From Dryomyza anilis (Eukaryota > Arthropoda > Insecta > Diptera > Dryomyzidae): a stretch of DNA of 64,000 nucleotides. Of this stretch, positions 34,555 through 47,280 are shown piece after piece. Both the position numbers and the translations under genes were made by a program. A model generated the notes under the pieces. That model did not search any database. It saw only the letters and a program-made list of their open reading frames with translations, and had not been told where the DNA came from. The stretch is taken from positions 52,190,791-52,254,790 of the forward strand of contig OX638133.1 of NCBI GenBank assembly GCA_951804985.1. The letters run 5' to 3'. Within the stretch, counting starts at the first letter, position 1. The number at the start of each line of letters is the position of its first letter.

Positions 34555-35160
34555 TTTTCGACCTCTTTTGATTATTTTAATATATTGTCTTAACGTGCTC
34601 ACGGTCCAGTCGGTACAAATTGGGTGTTTTGTACCAACAAATAAAACAACAAACAATTGGCAAAATGCATTGAGTGGCAGATCGTACAGCTGTTTCAGAG
34701 GCAGCCAAGCCCCTTCATCAGCGATCTTTCTCTGCAGATTCTACATTTCAAGTCGCCTAAGTTTTCCTTCTCCAATAAACACAAAAAGAATTATGTGCAT
34801 TGAAGAAAGAACCAAAAGCAAAAATGTAAAAACTGCATCAACTCAAGATTTTGCCAAAGTTGTTGTTGCGTGCAGCAATTTGATACGTATAGGCTGCAGA
34901 GTTTCCACAGAATCAAATACGTAGGCTGCACTTTGTATAAAAATGGGTTTTTATTATTTTTAAAAAATATAAAAATCCCTTAGATTTCAAACGCCGCGCA
35001 CTGCGTTAACAATTAATTGTTTTTGTTTTACGATCTCTTTTGATTATTTTAAAATATTGTCTTAACTTGCTCAAGGTCCAGTCGGTACAAATTGGTTGTT
35101 TTGTACAATTGGGTGTTGAAATGTAGAATCTGCAGAGAAAGATCGCTGATGAAGGGGATT
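34555..35160. mobile_element. Foldback element, type C, copy 2
   Basis: Left part 34555-34740 (CGACCTCTTTTGATTATTTT, GTCCAGTCGGTACAAATTGG) with a complete 47-bp core at 34680-34726. Then come blocks seen in types A and B: TAGGCTGCAGA, CACAGAATCAAATACG (34890-34930) and CGCCGCGCACTGCG (about 34990-35005). A second end in the same orientation follows (35025-35115), with a partial inverted core near 35140. It was probably rearranged. Confidence 0.6.
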
Positions 35161-35220
35161 GGGTTTATGCATTAAAATATTTAGTGCAGTTAAAATTAAA
35201 AAAAAAATTAATAATTGAAT

Positions 35221-35290
35221 TGGATAATATTATTGAATAATAAATAAATAAATAAATAAATAAATAAAAAATAATAATAAATAAACATAA
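35221..35290. repeat. (AAAT)n microsatellite
   Basis: Runs of AAATAAATAAATAAAT with slips. Confidence 0.8.
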
Positions 35291-35319
35291 AACAACACAA
35301 ACTTGTTTGTACTGCAGAG

Positions 35320-35545
35320 CGGCCGGCCCATTGGCAGCGGATCACCCGCGTATTAACCGCGTAGTGACGGCTACAACAGCAACGGCAGCGAAAACTGCAA
35401 AAAAAAACAACAACGAACAGCAACGCGTGCAACAACAACGGCAGCGACGAATGCAAAAACTCCAGCGAAAAGAACAACAAAAATAGCGACGAGTGCAACA
35501 TCAACATCTGCAGCAGACATCAAACAGCAGCGGCAGGGATGTTGA
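35320..35545. other. CAA/CAG/GCA-rich patch
   Basis: Unlike its surroundings, this stretch is rich in CAACAG, GCAACG and GGCAGC words. Frames give Ala/Thr- or Gln-rich peptides but are broken by stops. It resembles UTR/OPA-type sequence or a TE leader, and I cannot decide. Confidence 0.3.
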
Positions 35546-35569
35546 TCAAAAAAATAAAACACAACATTC

Positions 35570-37265
35570 CAAAATTGGCAAAAAAAAAAAAAATTTTTGG
35601 AAATAAAAAAAAACATTTTTTTTTTGAAATTAGAATTTTTAAAATTTAAAATAAAAAAAAAAATTAAAATTAAAATGTTTGAAAATTAAAACAAAAATTA
35701 GATTGAAATTTGGTAAAACCAATTGTTAAACATTTAAAATTAAAATTATATTAAATTTAAAAAAAAAAAAAAAAATTTGAAAAAAAATTAAATAAAAAAA
35801 CAAAAATATATATATAATTTTGAAAATTAAAATTGATATTTTGATTTTTGGAAACAAAACCCAAAAAAATAAAACAAATACAAAAAATTAAAAATATATA
35901 AATTTCTTTAAATAAAATAAAACTTATAAAATTGTTAGATTTAAGTTTATGTATATTTATGTTTATGTGTGTTTTACAAGTTTATTTGTTTAATTATATG
36001 TTTGTAAAAAGGCTTTACATACGCCATAAAATAAAAAAATTAAAGAGTTATTAAAAATAAAATACAGAAGAAACTACTGGCGTTTAAATACAAAATTAAG
36101 AGTAAAAAAATTGGATTAAGAGAATAGAGAATATTTGAAGTAAAATAAATAAAGACAGATTAATAAAATATAAAAAAAGTGAAACAAAAGGGAGTTAAAT
36201 TATTATTTTGAGATAGGCGATATTGAGCACAAAAAATGGTACTAGAAAGGTGGATCCATAGTGTTTGTAGTCTAGATTTAAATACATATAAAGAATATAA
36301 AAAAATATTAATAAAGAATATACAATATATGTTTTCAATTTTTTATTATATAAAAATAAATTAAACTTGAATAAATAAAATTATACACTTAAAAAAATAA
36401 TAATATAATAAAATACTTAAATAAATAAAACAATACTTAAATAAAATTATACACTACAAAAATAATACTTAAATAAAAATATCATAAATAGAAGTAAAAA
36501 TTAAATAAAATTATAGACTTAAATAAATAAAATTACACTTTAATAAATAAAAGTCAAAATTAAAATAAAATTGTATAAAATAAATGTTACACTTAAATAA
36601 ATAAAATTACACGTAAATAAATAAAACTTAAAAGTAAACTAAAATTGAATAAAATCAATATAGCACTTAAATAAATAAAATGACACTTAGAAAAATAAAG
36701 CTTAAAAGTAAACTATAATTGAATAAAATTCATATTACACATAAATAAATAAAATTACACTTAGATAAATAAAATACAATATAAAAAATATACTTAAATA
36801 AAATAAACTTTTAAAAAAATAAGACTTTTATAAAATAAAATTATACACTAAAATAAAATTTAAATATAATAAAAATAGACTTTAAAAAATAATTCACTTA
36901 AATAAATGAAAGAAGAAATAAATAAAGTTGTACTTAAAAATAATTTTAATAAAATAAATGAATACCTAATAAATAAAAACTATTTAAATAAAATAAATCT
37001 ATACACTTAAATAAAATTATACATTGATACCAATAAAATAATTCCTAAATAAAATAAACAAAAATTCAAATACGCACTACACTAAAAGAAAATCTTTTTG
37101 TTTAAAAAAAAAATATAAACACACTACACAAAAAAAGAGAATTGTTTGATGAATAATATAAAAATTATATATATTACTAAGTAAATAAAATATTTGTATT
37201 ATGAATAAATAAAACAAATTTGTAAATTAGTTTTAAGTATTTAAATGTTTTATAATAAAAATGTA
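35570..37265. repeat. A-rich field with degenerate ~20-30 bp tandem repeats
   Basis: 35570-35930 is nearly pure A/T with A-runs. 36360-37070 has dozens of imperfect units based on ACACTTAAATAAATAAAATT of variable length. No genes. Confidence 0.75.
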
Positions 37266-38059
37266 TATTGTTTCTGAAAATGTATGTGTTGTTATTTGAT
37301 GTGTGCTAAATTTTCTGGAGAAAAGCGTTCATATTTTTGTAATTGTAACCCTGAAAACCATAGCGTTCTCCAGCAAAACTGGTAGCTTTTTATCCAATTG
37401 AATCTAGTCTTTACGTAAACTTTAAATCGACCTTCAATATAGACTCGAGTTTCAACTTAATTTTAAGCTATAAATTAAATGTGATTCTTCACTTGATGTT
37501 TAACTTAATTTTGAACTTGAAATCGAACTTCAAATTAAACTTGAATTAAAGTGCATATATTTCCCTAATTAAAGGTTTAAATATAAAGGAAAACGTATGT
37601 AAACTTATAATACTATATATTAACAGGAATTAAAGTACGTCTTACAATAGATTCTCGCTTTTGTGAGATAACATACATCTGCAGCAGCACCTGCGCAGTG
37701 TACAGGAACTTCTGCTAAAATGAACGACGTGCCGCGAAGATTAAATCAGTGAAACCAATTGCGCAACTGCATTACCAGGTTCGCGCAAAATATCAATGGT
37801 GGATGCGTATGAATGAAAATATATTAATATTTCATAAACGTATTCGTAAATCTTGGCAACATACATTGTGCAATTCTTTAGTATGATTTGTCACAACGTT
37901 CCAGCACAAAACTAATGCTGCCTTCGATGGTTTTCCGTGCAGTAGAATTCTCGGGATGATTTTCGTGTTTTGACCTGCAGAAATATAATTAATTTGTTTG
38001 TTTGCATATTCAAGCGAACCACAATCATCTCACTGATTATGCGAATGCAGTGACGCATA
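37266..38059. other. Unique AT-rich DNA without recognisable features
   Basis: Both strands are broken by stops. I see no repeat family or RNA gene. Confidence 0.4.
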
Positions 38060-38061
38060 TA

Positions 38062-38951
38062 CACTCAGAAGAAAATGTACCATTAAGTACTTTATGGTAC
38101 GACCATTGATCTTATGCTTCATGTATTAATAGTTTTTTCTTTTTAAATCAAAAGTTTTCTAATTAATTCAATAGTATTTGAAAAATTCAGTACCATAAAT
38201 TTAAATATTTCAATATTATTATTTTAAATAGAATAAATACTGTTGTTTTAATGGTTTCCTCCTATAATAATAAACGTGGTGTAAAAAAAAAACACAAAAA
38301 CGAATACAAACATGTTCGTTTTGTACGTCATTCTGCGTGTTTACTCAAAATGATCGCATGTATTTTTTTGTAATATTCCACATTATTAAACGCGACATTG
38401 GTAAGGACTCAATATATTTAATGTAAATAAATTATATTTACATATTTATTTATATTTATATTTTTATTTATTACAGAAAATAAATAATACATCAAACTTC
38501 TAATATGGCAACGGACTCAAAAATAACTGCAGACTCAAGTACTACAATCAATTATTGGAAACCAAAGCAAACATTAAATGTGTATTAACCTTTTGCAGCA
38601 AGAAGTGTTTTTTTTATGTGTGTGTTGTAAAAGTGAATATCAATTTCGACATTTAAATAAAATAATATATACAATAAATTAACTAAAATACATTTTTGTT
38701 TTAATAAATTATTAGGAAAATGTAATTCGACTATACCATAAAATTAATAATACGTATCATTAAATTTGTATAGGTTTTTCTTATTGTAATTAAAATATCA
38801 CATTATAAAATGTATGGTACAACCACACATTGTACTACCAGTTTCAATATTACTGAACTAATGGGACGCATCCTATTGACCAATTTTAATGGTATAAATT
38901 ATTGTTTTTCTATTAAAATACTATCAATTTACCATGATTTTTTTCTGGGTG
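38062..38951 (+). mobile_element. TA-flanked TIR DNA element, copy 3 (most complete)
   Basis: 890 bp from CACTCAGAAGAAAATG to TTTTCTGGGTG, flanked by TA on both sides (38060-38061 and 38952-38953). Inside, on the plus strand, a 5' splice site TTG/GTAAGGACTC at 38401 and a 3' splice site TTATTACAG ending at 38476 bound a 76-bp intron-like stretch, followed by an ATG at 38505 and 27 codons (start MATDSKITADSSTT) to a TAA at 38586. This looks like the 5' end of a transposase-type gene whose remainder was lost, so the element is non-autonomous. Confidence 0.75.
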
Positions 38952-38994
38952 TAGTAGCAGATCACTGGGCCTGCAAGTACACTGTGTCAGATCT

Positions 38995-39183
38995 TCATTC
39001 TCTGGCCTTTTGCTTACTGTCACTAGCGTCCTTCACTGACACGGCTGCAAGTAGTGAGTTGATCAGTGCGCCAATTTGTATATATATTGTGTCTCGTACG
39101 ATTTTTGTTTCTGGCACAATTGTTAAATACCCTAATATACAGATGCTACAAACCATTGCATCACGTGCTATATGCATTAACAA
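38995..39183 (-). other. Coding-like 62-codon minus-strand stretch
   Basis: Balanced amino-acid composition and less AT-rich than its surroundings; it contains CSICILGYLTIVPETK. It lies between a TIR element and a foldback element. It may be an isolated exon piece or chance. No family recognised. Confidence 0.2.
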
Positions 39184-39204
39184 AAAACAACAGCAGTAAT
39201 TGAC

Positions 39205-40470
39205 AAGAAATCAAAAACTTGTTGGTCGACCGTACAGCTGTTTCGGAAGCAGCCAAGCTTCCTCATCAGCGGTCTTGAATGTAGTCTGTGCTCAGCTAAA
39301 CCTATAACATCACTTTGTATAATGAACCAAATGCGAATTCTTTTCTGCACAAAGTGACGAGAAGGCAAGGTGAAAATACTGCACCAAGTTTAATTTTTGT
39401 CAATTACTGTTGTTGTGCTGCAGCAAATTCGCATAGGCTGTAGTCTTTACAGTGTTCAAATACGAGAATTGCACTTTGGATAAAAATTAAATCAATGGAT
39501 TTGTGTATTTTTATACGCCGTGTCCTTGCGTCACAATTTAATGTTGTTTGTTTTTAGTCGACCTTAAAATAGAGTAATGCAAAATCTAATTTGTCGGGCT
39601 CTAGGTCTACCAAATGCAATATATCCCAGGAAATGTCACCAATGATTCCCCTATGTCAGGTCAGAAACATCGATGACCGATAGCATTTTCGCCCTGCAAA
39701 GCAGGGTGACCGATAGCATTATATATATTTTGTTCATTTATCTTATTTTATTTATTATTTCAATTTTATTATTTTCAACTGTTCTCGGTTGGAATGGTAT
39801 GTGTACTAGCTAATGTCAATAACGTACTTCACTAACGGCCATTATCTATCAACATTACTACTGCTTATAATCTCGCTTTTATAAAAATGTGTGCCAATGA
39901 ATTATAAGGCAGGGTGACATCGACCTCAAATTTTTAGTTTAACGTAAAAATTAAATCGCCAGATTTGTGTATTTTTATGCGCCGTTCCATTCATGCGCCG
40001 TTCCATTTTTTATCCAAAGTGCAGTTCTCGTATTTGAACACTGTAGAGACTCTAACGCCTGTACGAACTTGTTGCAACACATCAACAGTAATTGACAAAA
40101 ATTAAACTTGGGGCAGCTTGCTTTCTCGTTACTTTGTGCAGGACAGAATTCGTATTCGATTCATTATACAAAGTGAAGTTATAGGTTTAGCTAAGCACAA
40201 ACTGCATACAGGAGCGCTGATGAGGAAGCTTGGCTGCTTCCGAAAAAGCTGAACGGTCGGCCAACCAGTTTTTGGTTTTTTGTCAATTACTGCTGTTTTT
40301 TTTTAACCAGTGCAAAATACACGTTGCATTTGGTAGACCTAGAGTCTGACAAATTAGTTTCCGCATTACTCTATTTTAAGGGCGACAAAAAAACAACATT
40401 AAATAGTTACGCAAGGGCACGGCGCATAAAAATACACAAATCCATTTACTTAATTTTTATCCATAGTGCA
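39205..40470. mobile_element. Foldback element, type B
   Basis: Inverted arms 39205-39610 and about 40000-40400. Shared blocks include GACCGTACAGCTG, AATGCGAATTCTTTTCTGCA, GTGTTCAAATACGAGA, GGATTTGTGTATTTTTAT and GGTCTACCAAATGCA. Two 47-bp cores: 39228-39274 and, inverted, 40212-40258. The ~390-bp middle (39620-39960) is unrelated. No coding capacity. Confidence 0.7.
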
Positions 40471-40479
40471 GATCTCGAA

Positions 40480-42744
40480 TTTGAACACTGCACTGTGGGA
40501 CAGAAGTCAATTCTAGCTCGCCGTAAATACAGTTTTTCGCCAATCTTAACGAAACTTTACACTAAGCATACATGGACTATGAATAGATTTCAATTTAAAA
40601 ATGAACAAGATTGGATTGCCACACCGACCTGTCATATAATTGAAATGGTAAAATGACTATAATTTTTGTTTGGAATGAGATATTTTGTTTATAATTGTTA
40701 TTTAGATACATGGTATAATTGCACATGACAATTCTTCATATGGATGTGATTGGCCAACTGCCAATCATTACATAGAGCCCGACAAATTAGTTTTTACATT
40801 GTTGACATTTAATTTATCACGACACTTGGTTGTCACCGGGCAAGTGAATTTCGTTTCAAGTTCTTTTAACTTCGAAAACCAACGTTTAAATAACATTCGT
40901 TTATTCGGCTTGATTATGACTTTAAATTCACATTGGTTGTAAAAGAAAATTCTCCAAATTTATCGAACTTTAAACTCATTGCTTATTGGGCACTTCCCAA
41001 CCAGACAAACGATGCCCAAAGCCTAACTTTATGCAAACTTTAAAAAGTTAACAATATCCGAATGTTTTCGTAAAAGTGATCAACAAGGTATCTGAAAGCC
41101 TTACGAATGTCCTCCTCTTTGTTGACTTTTAGCTCTCGAAAACATAACTAAAAAGTTATATTTAAGTCAACTATTAAAAGGCGTCATCAGTAAGTTGACC
41201 TCTAGACAGCCCTTATAACCCTTATAACTACCTATACACGTGTAAAATATGACACCAAATTATTTAGCGTATTCACAGTTCATCGTATTTTTGTACGGTA
41301 TTCATACCATGTAATATAAATACGATACAGTAACACAGAAACGTCAATTTGTTGTTGCATCCTTTATAAAAATGAAATACCACAAGTGTTGTATTTAAGA
41401 CTAGCTCTGAGGCATGTTTTTGGTGTCGAATTTTGTGAAATGAAGAAATATGTGAAGACAAATAGTGCACATAAAATGTTAATTTATATGTATTTATTTT
41501 CAAATGAAGGAATATTTATGATAACATCAATCAATAAATAAAATCCTAATTTTATAAGAATCAGCTGCATTTATTTGACGAAATATTTTAACAAGCAGAA
41601 AGTGGTACATTGCCGTACTGTCGTATTCGTACAATGGCGTACCAGTAATATGAAACTGTGAATACCCTAATTATCAATGTATTAGGTTCTCATTCGATTA
41701 ATTACTTTTCCAAAAATTGATGGAAATAATCAAATGACAAACTACCCAAGTAACCATTAGCTGGATAAAAATACTTGATAAAGCTCTTACTATGGCATTT
41801 GGTACAGCTTGCTGTAGTATAGCTGTTTTAGTTAAAATTACAACTATTATAAAGCAAGCTATATAAATAGTTTTTATATGCCTTATCCTGCTATAAAAAA
41901 GCTTATTTACATCTATTGCACAGTTAGCTGCAATTGCTCATAAAAAAAGCATTTTCTAAACCGATATACAGAAAGCTTTTATATCATACTAAACCAACTG
42001 TATACGAACCCTTATCCAGCAAGCACAATACAGCATAATGGCAGCTAGCTGTTATAGAGCTGTTAACATGCTAATATAGAGCTTTAATGCGATAATTTCA
42101 AAAAACCTTATGTCAATGTATTTGACATAATTTAAATTTATTTTCATAATTTAAAAAAATAAGAAATATTTTCGACTTTCACGAAAAGAATGAATGTAAT
42201 CCATTAAGGGTGGGTGTGTTTTAAGTAATGTTGTGTGGACGCCTATGCCATAATTGTGGAGTTATGAATAGTGTGCTGTCGCTTCGCAACCCTCTTCAGC
42301 GTTCAAGTAGTTCTGAGTGGTCTGATGAAGATTACTCTCCACAGGTCATGCAACAAGACTTGCAAACATTTGATCCATCAGGAATTACTTTTCGGTAGCA
42401 TTATTAACTATCATAATAGTTCCCCTGCATCGTTTAAATAATGTCGTATATTTTTAAACATTATCTGTTTGACGTTTCATATATTTTTATGCCAACTTCC
42501 ACAATACACGAAACGAAAACTAAAAAAAAAACGAAACTATATTTTATTTTCCCTTAAATAAAATATATGATGTGTGTCTGGTCTAAGCAGCACCTTCAAT
42601 TTCATGAAATGAAAAAGGCACAGGTTCAATTCCGCAAAAAGGTAAAACTAAGAAATGAATAAATACAAATAATAGTAATACGGTTGCATGTTTATTATTG
42701 CAGTTGCATATTTTTTTTAATAAAAAAATCAAAAAAAAAAAAAT
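40480..42744. other. Intergenic DNA without recognised genes
   Basis: 41760-42090 is dense in AGCT words (TAGCTG, AAGCTT, CAGCTA), giving many short palindromes. The minus-strand frame at 41273-41503 has no supporting features. 40640-41700 and 42100-42700 show nothing. Confidence 0.35.
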
Positions 42745-42822
42745 TGCCAGCGCTGAGATTTGGACTGGCACGCAAATGTTAGGAGTCAAACACTCTACTA
42801 CCTGAGCTATTGATAGACATTT
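42745..42822 (-). repeat. tRNA-like sequence, head of a second SINE type or a tRNA pseudogene
   Basis: The minus strand reads AATAGCTCAGGTAGTAGAG (A-box-like) and GTCCAAATCTCAGCG (degenerate T-arm/B-box) at tRNA-like spacing. The anticodon stem does not pair properly, so a functional tRNA is unlikely. It is different from the five-copy SINE. Confidence 0.4.
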
Positions 42823-43157
42823 TTTTTTCGGGGAAATTTGCTTATTTAAATAACATAAACTTAAAGGATAAACTTTTATTGAGCTGTTCCACAGCCAACG
42901 GCAAATTGCTACTTCGTTAGCTGTTTAATTACGCCAAAAAGATTGCATATGGGTTCGATTGACGTTAAAGAAAATAAGTTATCCATCACTTGTTGATAAT
43001 TTTAATACCAACAAATTTAACTTCACTTTTACCATTAAAATTTAATATTTGAGTTGACACTTTTTCACACCATTGGATTTACTTAATTATCGTGGATAAA
43101 TCGAGTGAGTGAAGCCGCTGATGAGTAATGAATTAAATACTACCATAGTATTTTTTA

Positions 43158-44047
43158 TTGGTGGGGTGGCAGACTCTAAAGAAACCCTACACCACCGCGA
43201 TGGGTCAACATAAAGATTTAACTACTCCAGGTGGTACCCACAAAAGTGGCAATCCACCCTCTTCGGCGGCTGAGGCTAGCATTCTGGAGGCCTCAATCCA
43301 CGCAACCAACCCTGGTACGATGAACCTCTCTGCTCCTGTAGCAGGGGGTTCATCGTGCCCCTCCATCTCCCAAATTTATGAGACAGCTAGGAATCTAGAA
43401 GAGGATAACGACAACGCAGTGGTTCCCATACAAGTAGAGGAAAGTGTCGGTCGGCTATGCCTACGACTAATCCTCCGACTGAAGCCGACCATCCGCTGCC
43501 ACTGTTGTGGCTGCCAATGCACCTGAAAAGCGCAATGGCGAGAAGTTTAAAACCTTCACTGCTACTGCGAAACCCCGTAACTCCCAGAACTCCCAGAACA
43601 TCTTTGGCGTCTAGTCAGCACCGGCGGTGTCAGTGCAAACGCAAAAGGCTATGAGACGAATGATAGCATCATGAAGGTGCTATGCTCGTCTCAAGCCAAT
43701 TTCGATTGGATTGCCACAGCCGTTGCTAAAATCCCCCCTTGGGCAAATCGCGCTTCGCTGTTTTCAGCGGAGACGAACCCAAACGCAGGCGAGCAATATG
43801 CTGGATACCTGGTCCTATCAGGAAAACAGCGGAAGTGTTTGCCTGCCTACGTACTCAAAACCAGGCCATCGAAACGCACGGATGGAAAATCCATAGCCAT
43901 AAACCAGAGCGAGGTCCAGAGGACAAGGAGGGCTCAACCCTGGTTGTTGGCTTAGACCAGAAGTCGTTAGATGTCATGCTATCTAAGTACGACAGCCATC
44001 TAAACTTTTTCTTTGGACGGATCAAATTCCGAATCAATTCCAAATGA
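43158..44047 (+). pseudogene. ORF1 (gag-like) of LINE1
   Basis: Three overlapping frames: 43158-43526 (Ser/Pro/Ala-rich N-terminus), 43671-43955 and 43739-44047. The last contains LVVGLDQKSLDVMLSKYDSH, like the C-terminal part of LINE ORF1 proteins of this group. Zinc knuckles are not evident. At least two frameshifts. Confidence 0.55.
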
Positions 44048-44079
44048 ATAGGCATATGATGAGAAACGAGTTAATTATC

Positions 44080-45485
44080 CTGTCATGATATTTACTCAGA
44101 TCAATATGCAACATTCTAAAGCTGCTACCGCTTTACTAGATAAGCGGCTCTCCATGTTGCATACATTACCTCACATCACATCACAGGTCTTACTGAACTA
44201 CGTGGTGAAACCATACTATACGATGAGCAAGTCGCAAGGCCTAGAAGCTGTCTTATAGTATCGAAACACTTTGCTGTCACCAAGTTAACCCAATTCTGTG
44301 GGCAAGACCTGGTGGCAGCCAAAGTGAGCTATGAAAGCGATAGTGGATGGAAACATCTGATTGTCGCCTCAGGCTACTTCCCCTATGACTCACTACTGCC
44401 TCCTCCGCCAAAGGCAATTGTTGAGCTCATAGAGTACTGTGATCTTAAGGAGACCGGCCTTATTCTTTGCTGTGACGCTAATGCTCAACACACTGTGTTT
44501 GGCAGCAGTAAATGCAAAGCACGAGGTACCAGACTCCTTGACTTCATCATGACCTCCAATCTGAACATTCACAACACTGGTAATAAACCAACTTTTGTGA
44601 CTGCTAAAAGACAGGAAGTGATTGACCTTACTTTGTCTAACTGTAGACTGAGAAAGTCAATCTTTAACTGGAAGGTTCTTAAAGAAGATTCTTTATCGAA
44701 CCACAGGTATATCAAGTTTCATACTGACCGAGAGGTGCTGCCCTCTATGACGGTAAGAAACCCTAGAAAAACGAACTGGGCACGCTTCAGACATGAATTT
44801 GAGAATTCCCTCAATATTCCTGTCAGAATTCGTACCAAAGAAAGTATTGAGACGTCCGTTCAAGTTATGAACGATGTCATAAATTCTAGTTTTGTACGAA
44901 CATGTCCGGTACGAAAAACGTTATCTAGACCTCCCGTTCCTTGGTGGAACGTTTGTCTTGCGCAAGGATTCCAGAAAGCTTCTAAATAGGGCCCTAAGGA
45001 GCAACTTAGACTCTGACTGGTTTCTTTATCGAGCTAAGCAGAAAGAGTATAAGAAACGAATTCGTAAATCGAAAAGTGTTTCCTATAAAGACTTCTGCAG
45101 TAGCATCGAATCCCGCAGTGAGACTAGCAGATTGGTCAAGTTTCTTAAAAGAGACCGAACTGCTCGACTGGACTCACTGCGGAGACCTGATGGCTCGTAT
45201 ACTGAGGCACTCAGTACTAAGACAGAGGCACTCAGTGTCCTAGTTGAGACTCACTTTCCGGGAAATCAAATCCACATAGGGCCACTTTGTAATCCCAGCA
45301 CTGGGGACTGCAATAACAACTCTAATGTGACAAAACATGACTGGCAGGTTGCCAGATTGGTTGTGTACGATGAAGCTATCCGATACGCAGTGGCCTCTTT
45401 TGATGGCTTCAAGTCACTTGGACCGGAAGGCATCTACCCAGTCATGCTACAGGAAGGTATAATCCAATTGCTACCATGCCTATAG
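44080..45485 (+). pseudogene. Endonuclease and RT N-terminus of LINE1
   Basis: 44090-44160 starts like an APE-type endonuclease (QINMQHSKAATALLDKRL); a piece after it is missing. 44240-44989 has DANAQHTVFGSSKCKARG (Asp-Ala-Asn, catalytic region) and RQEVIDLTLS, to PWWN. 44892-45485, in another frame, covers the pre-RT region (RRPDGSYTE, THFPG) and the first RT motif (FKSLGPEGIYPVML). Confidence 0.75.
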
Positions 45486-46770
45486 AAGATCTTTAGAGCA
45501 AGTCTCGCATGGGCATACATTCCGACATCCTGGCGTTTAGTTAAAATAGCCTTCATTCCTAAAGTTGGAAGAGAAGACTATTCCATAGCCAAGAGCTTCA
45601 GACCCATTAGTATGATGTCCTTCATACTAAAGTGTCTAGAAAGACTAGTTGAGCTGCACATCAGAAAAACATCGCTGTCAAGGTACCCACTATCATCAAG
45701 ACAACATGCCTACCAACTTGGAAAATCCTGTGAAACAGCAATGCAACATCTGGTTGGCCGGATCTAGCATGCTTTTCAGAGGAAGATGTACGTGATGGGC
45801 ATATTTGTTGACATCGAGGGTGCTTTTGATAATGCGACTTTTGATGGAATGTGTGACGCAGCTAGAAGGCATGGAATAGATGAAACATTGGTCAAATGGC
45901 TAAGGTCAATGCTAATGTTTAGGACCATCACTTCTGAGGCGGAGTGCGGTCAGTATATTATGGCAGGGGTGAATAGAGGTTGTCCTCAAGGAGGCGTTTT
46001 CTCCCCCCCGCTCTGGTGTATGCTGGTTGACTCTCTCGATGGACCAGGTGTCTATTCCCAGGCCTATGCAGATGATGTTGCCATTCTTGCCACAGGCTTT
46101 TCCCTCAATGAGGTCTGTGTTAAAACACAAAACTCATTGAACCGAATTGACAGCTGGAGTACTGCAAACGGACTTTCCGTCAACCCTCACAAAACAGGGA
46201 TTGTTCTCTTCACTAGGAAAAGAATAATGACAGGATTATCTCTACCAGTACTTAAGGGTGTCACTATTCCTCTGTCTAACGAAGTAAAATATCTGGGCTT
46301 AACTCTAGATAGTAAACTACTTTGGACAAAACATGTTGAAAATAAAATTTCGCGAGCATTGAATGGCTCCAGAACCGATCAGGGATCTGGTGCTGGAGTG
46401 TTTGTGGAACCCGATGACCGCAGACTTCACTTCGCCTTAGGCGACAATGCCTCAGTATTTCAAGCCGAAGTCAATGCTATACTTATGGCTATGGACTAAA
46501 TTGCGGATAAAAGATGGCAGAACAGGGCTATATCAGTTTGCAGCGATAGTCAGGCTGCTCTTATGGCCTTGAACAACCAGGTCATCACATCCAAAATTGT
46601 ACGTCAATGCAGATCACGTCTCAATTGTGTTGGTAAATACAATACACTGAAACTGATTTGGGTGCCGGGCCATAAAGGAGTGTCGGGCAATGAAACATCT
46701 GACGAACTAACACGTGCTGGATCTGAGGATAATACATTTTGACCAGAACCTGAGAACTACCTGCATCTAC
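45486..46770 (+). pseudogene. Reverse transcriptase and RNase H of LINE1
   Basis: The frame from 45786 contains FVDIEGAFDNATF (motif A), RGCPQGGVFSPPLW (motif B), AYADDVAILA (motif C, YADD) and SNEVKYLGLTLDSKLLW (motifs D/E). After SRALNG the sequence jumps to RNase H (DQGSGAGVFVEPDD), so over 100 codons between RT and RNase H are lost. A TAA at 46497 interrupts RNase H, whose later motifs (CSDSQAAL, WVPGHKGVSGNE) continue to 46740. Confidence 0.85.
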
Positions 46771-47280
46771 GGGGAAATTCGTCATAAGCTCTTGGGTCGC
46801 CTCTGCACACAAGAGCAGATGGCTGAATGAGACGAAATGCAGATTCTCCAAGCTCATGACACCGACGATAACCAAAAGATCGGCCTCGTTTCTACTTTCC
46901 TTAAGTAGAAAGGAGTGCAGAAAACTGACGGGACTTCTAACGGGACACAATGCATGTGAAAAACACATGAACGCAATCGCCTGGCCGAAAGCGCCTTATG
47001 TTCTGCCTGCTACGAAGAAACTGGCACCACAGAGCACTATCTCTGTGACTGTGCAGCATTTTCTAGAATTAGAAGGCAGATCTTTGGCACAGACGTGATG
47101 AGAGAGGATCAGCTTCACTCTCTATCACACTCTATCACTCTCTATCACAGATTCAATAATGAATCTAAGAAGTATCATTAAAAACTAGGGAATTGGGTCA
47201 CATCACAATGGATATAACCCAGTCTGAGTGCTGTGGCTCTATTTTTTATCCCACATTAAAATAAAAAAAAAGAAAAGAGT

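Larger units (their letters stand above)
43130..47280 (+). mobile_element. LINE1: RNase H-bearing non-LTR element (LOA/R1-like), degraded
   Basis: ORF1 (43.16-44.04 kb), endonuclease (44.08-44.65), RT (45.0-46.36) and RNase H (46.37-46.73) follow in order on the plus strand, ending in a polyA-like tail at 47257-47278. Frames break several times and two regions are deleted. The DIEGAFDN motif with an RNase H domain suggests the LOA/Bilbo side of the R1-I group. The 3' part from 45883 is duplicated at 49430. Confidence 0.8.

Noticed and set aside
35208..35616. Phe/Leu-rich minus-strand frames
   Set aside because: Antisense of CAA/CAG-rich and A-rich sequence, with no domain and no conserved start.
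36360..37070. CRISPR-like regular repeats
   Set aside because: Units are degenerate, of variable length and without unique spacers, in a eukaryotic AT-rich context: simple tandem repeat decay.
45912..46968. Minus-strand frames inside LINE1 and its duplicate
   Set aside because: Shadows of the plus-strand RT/RNase H coding sequence.
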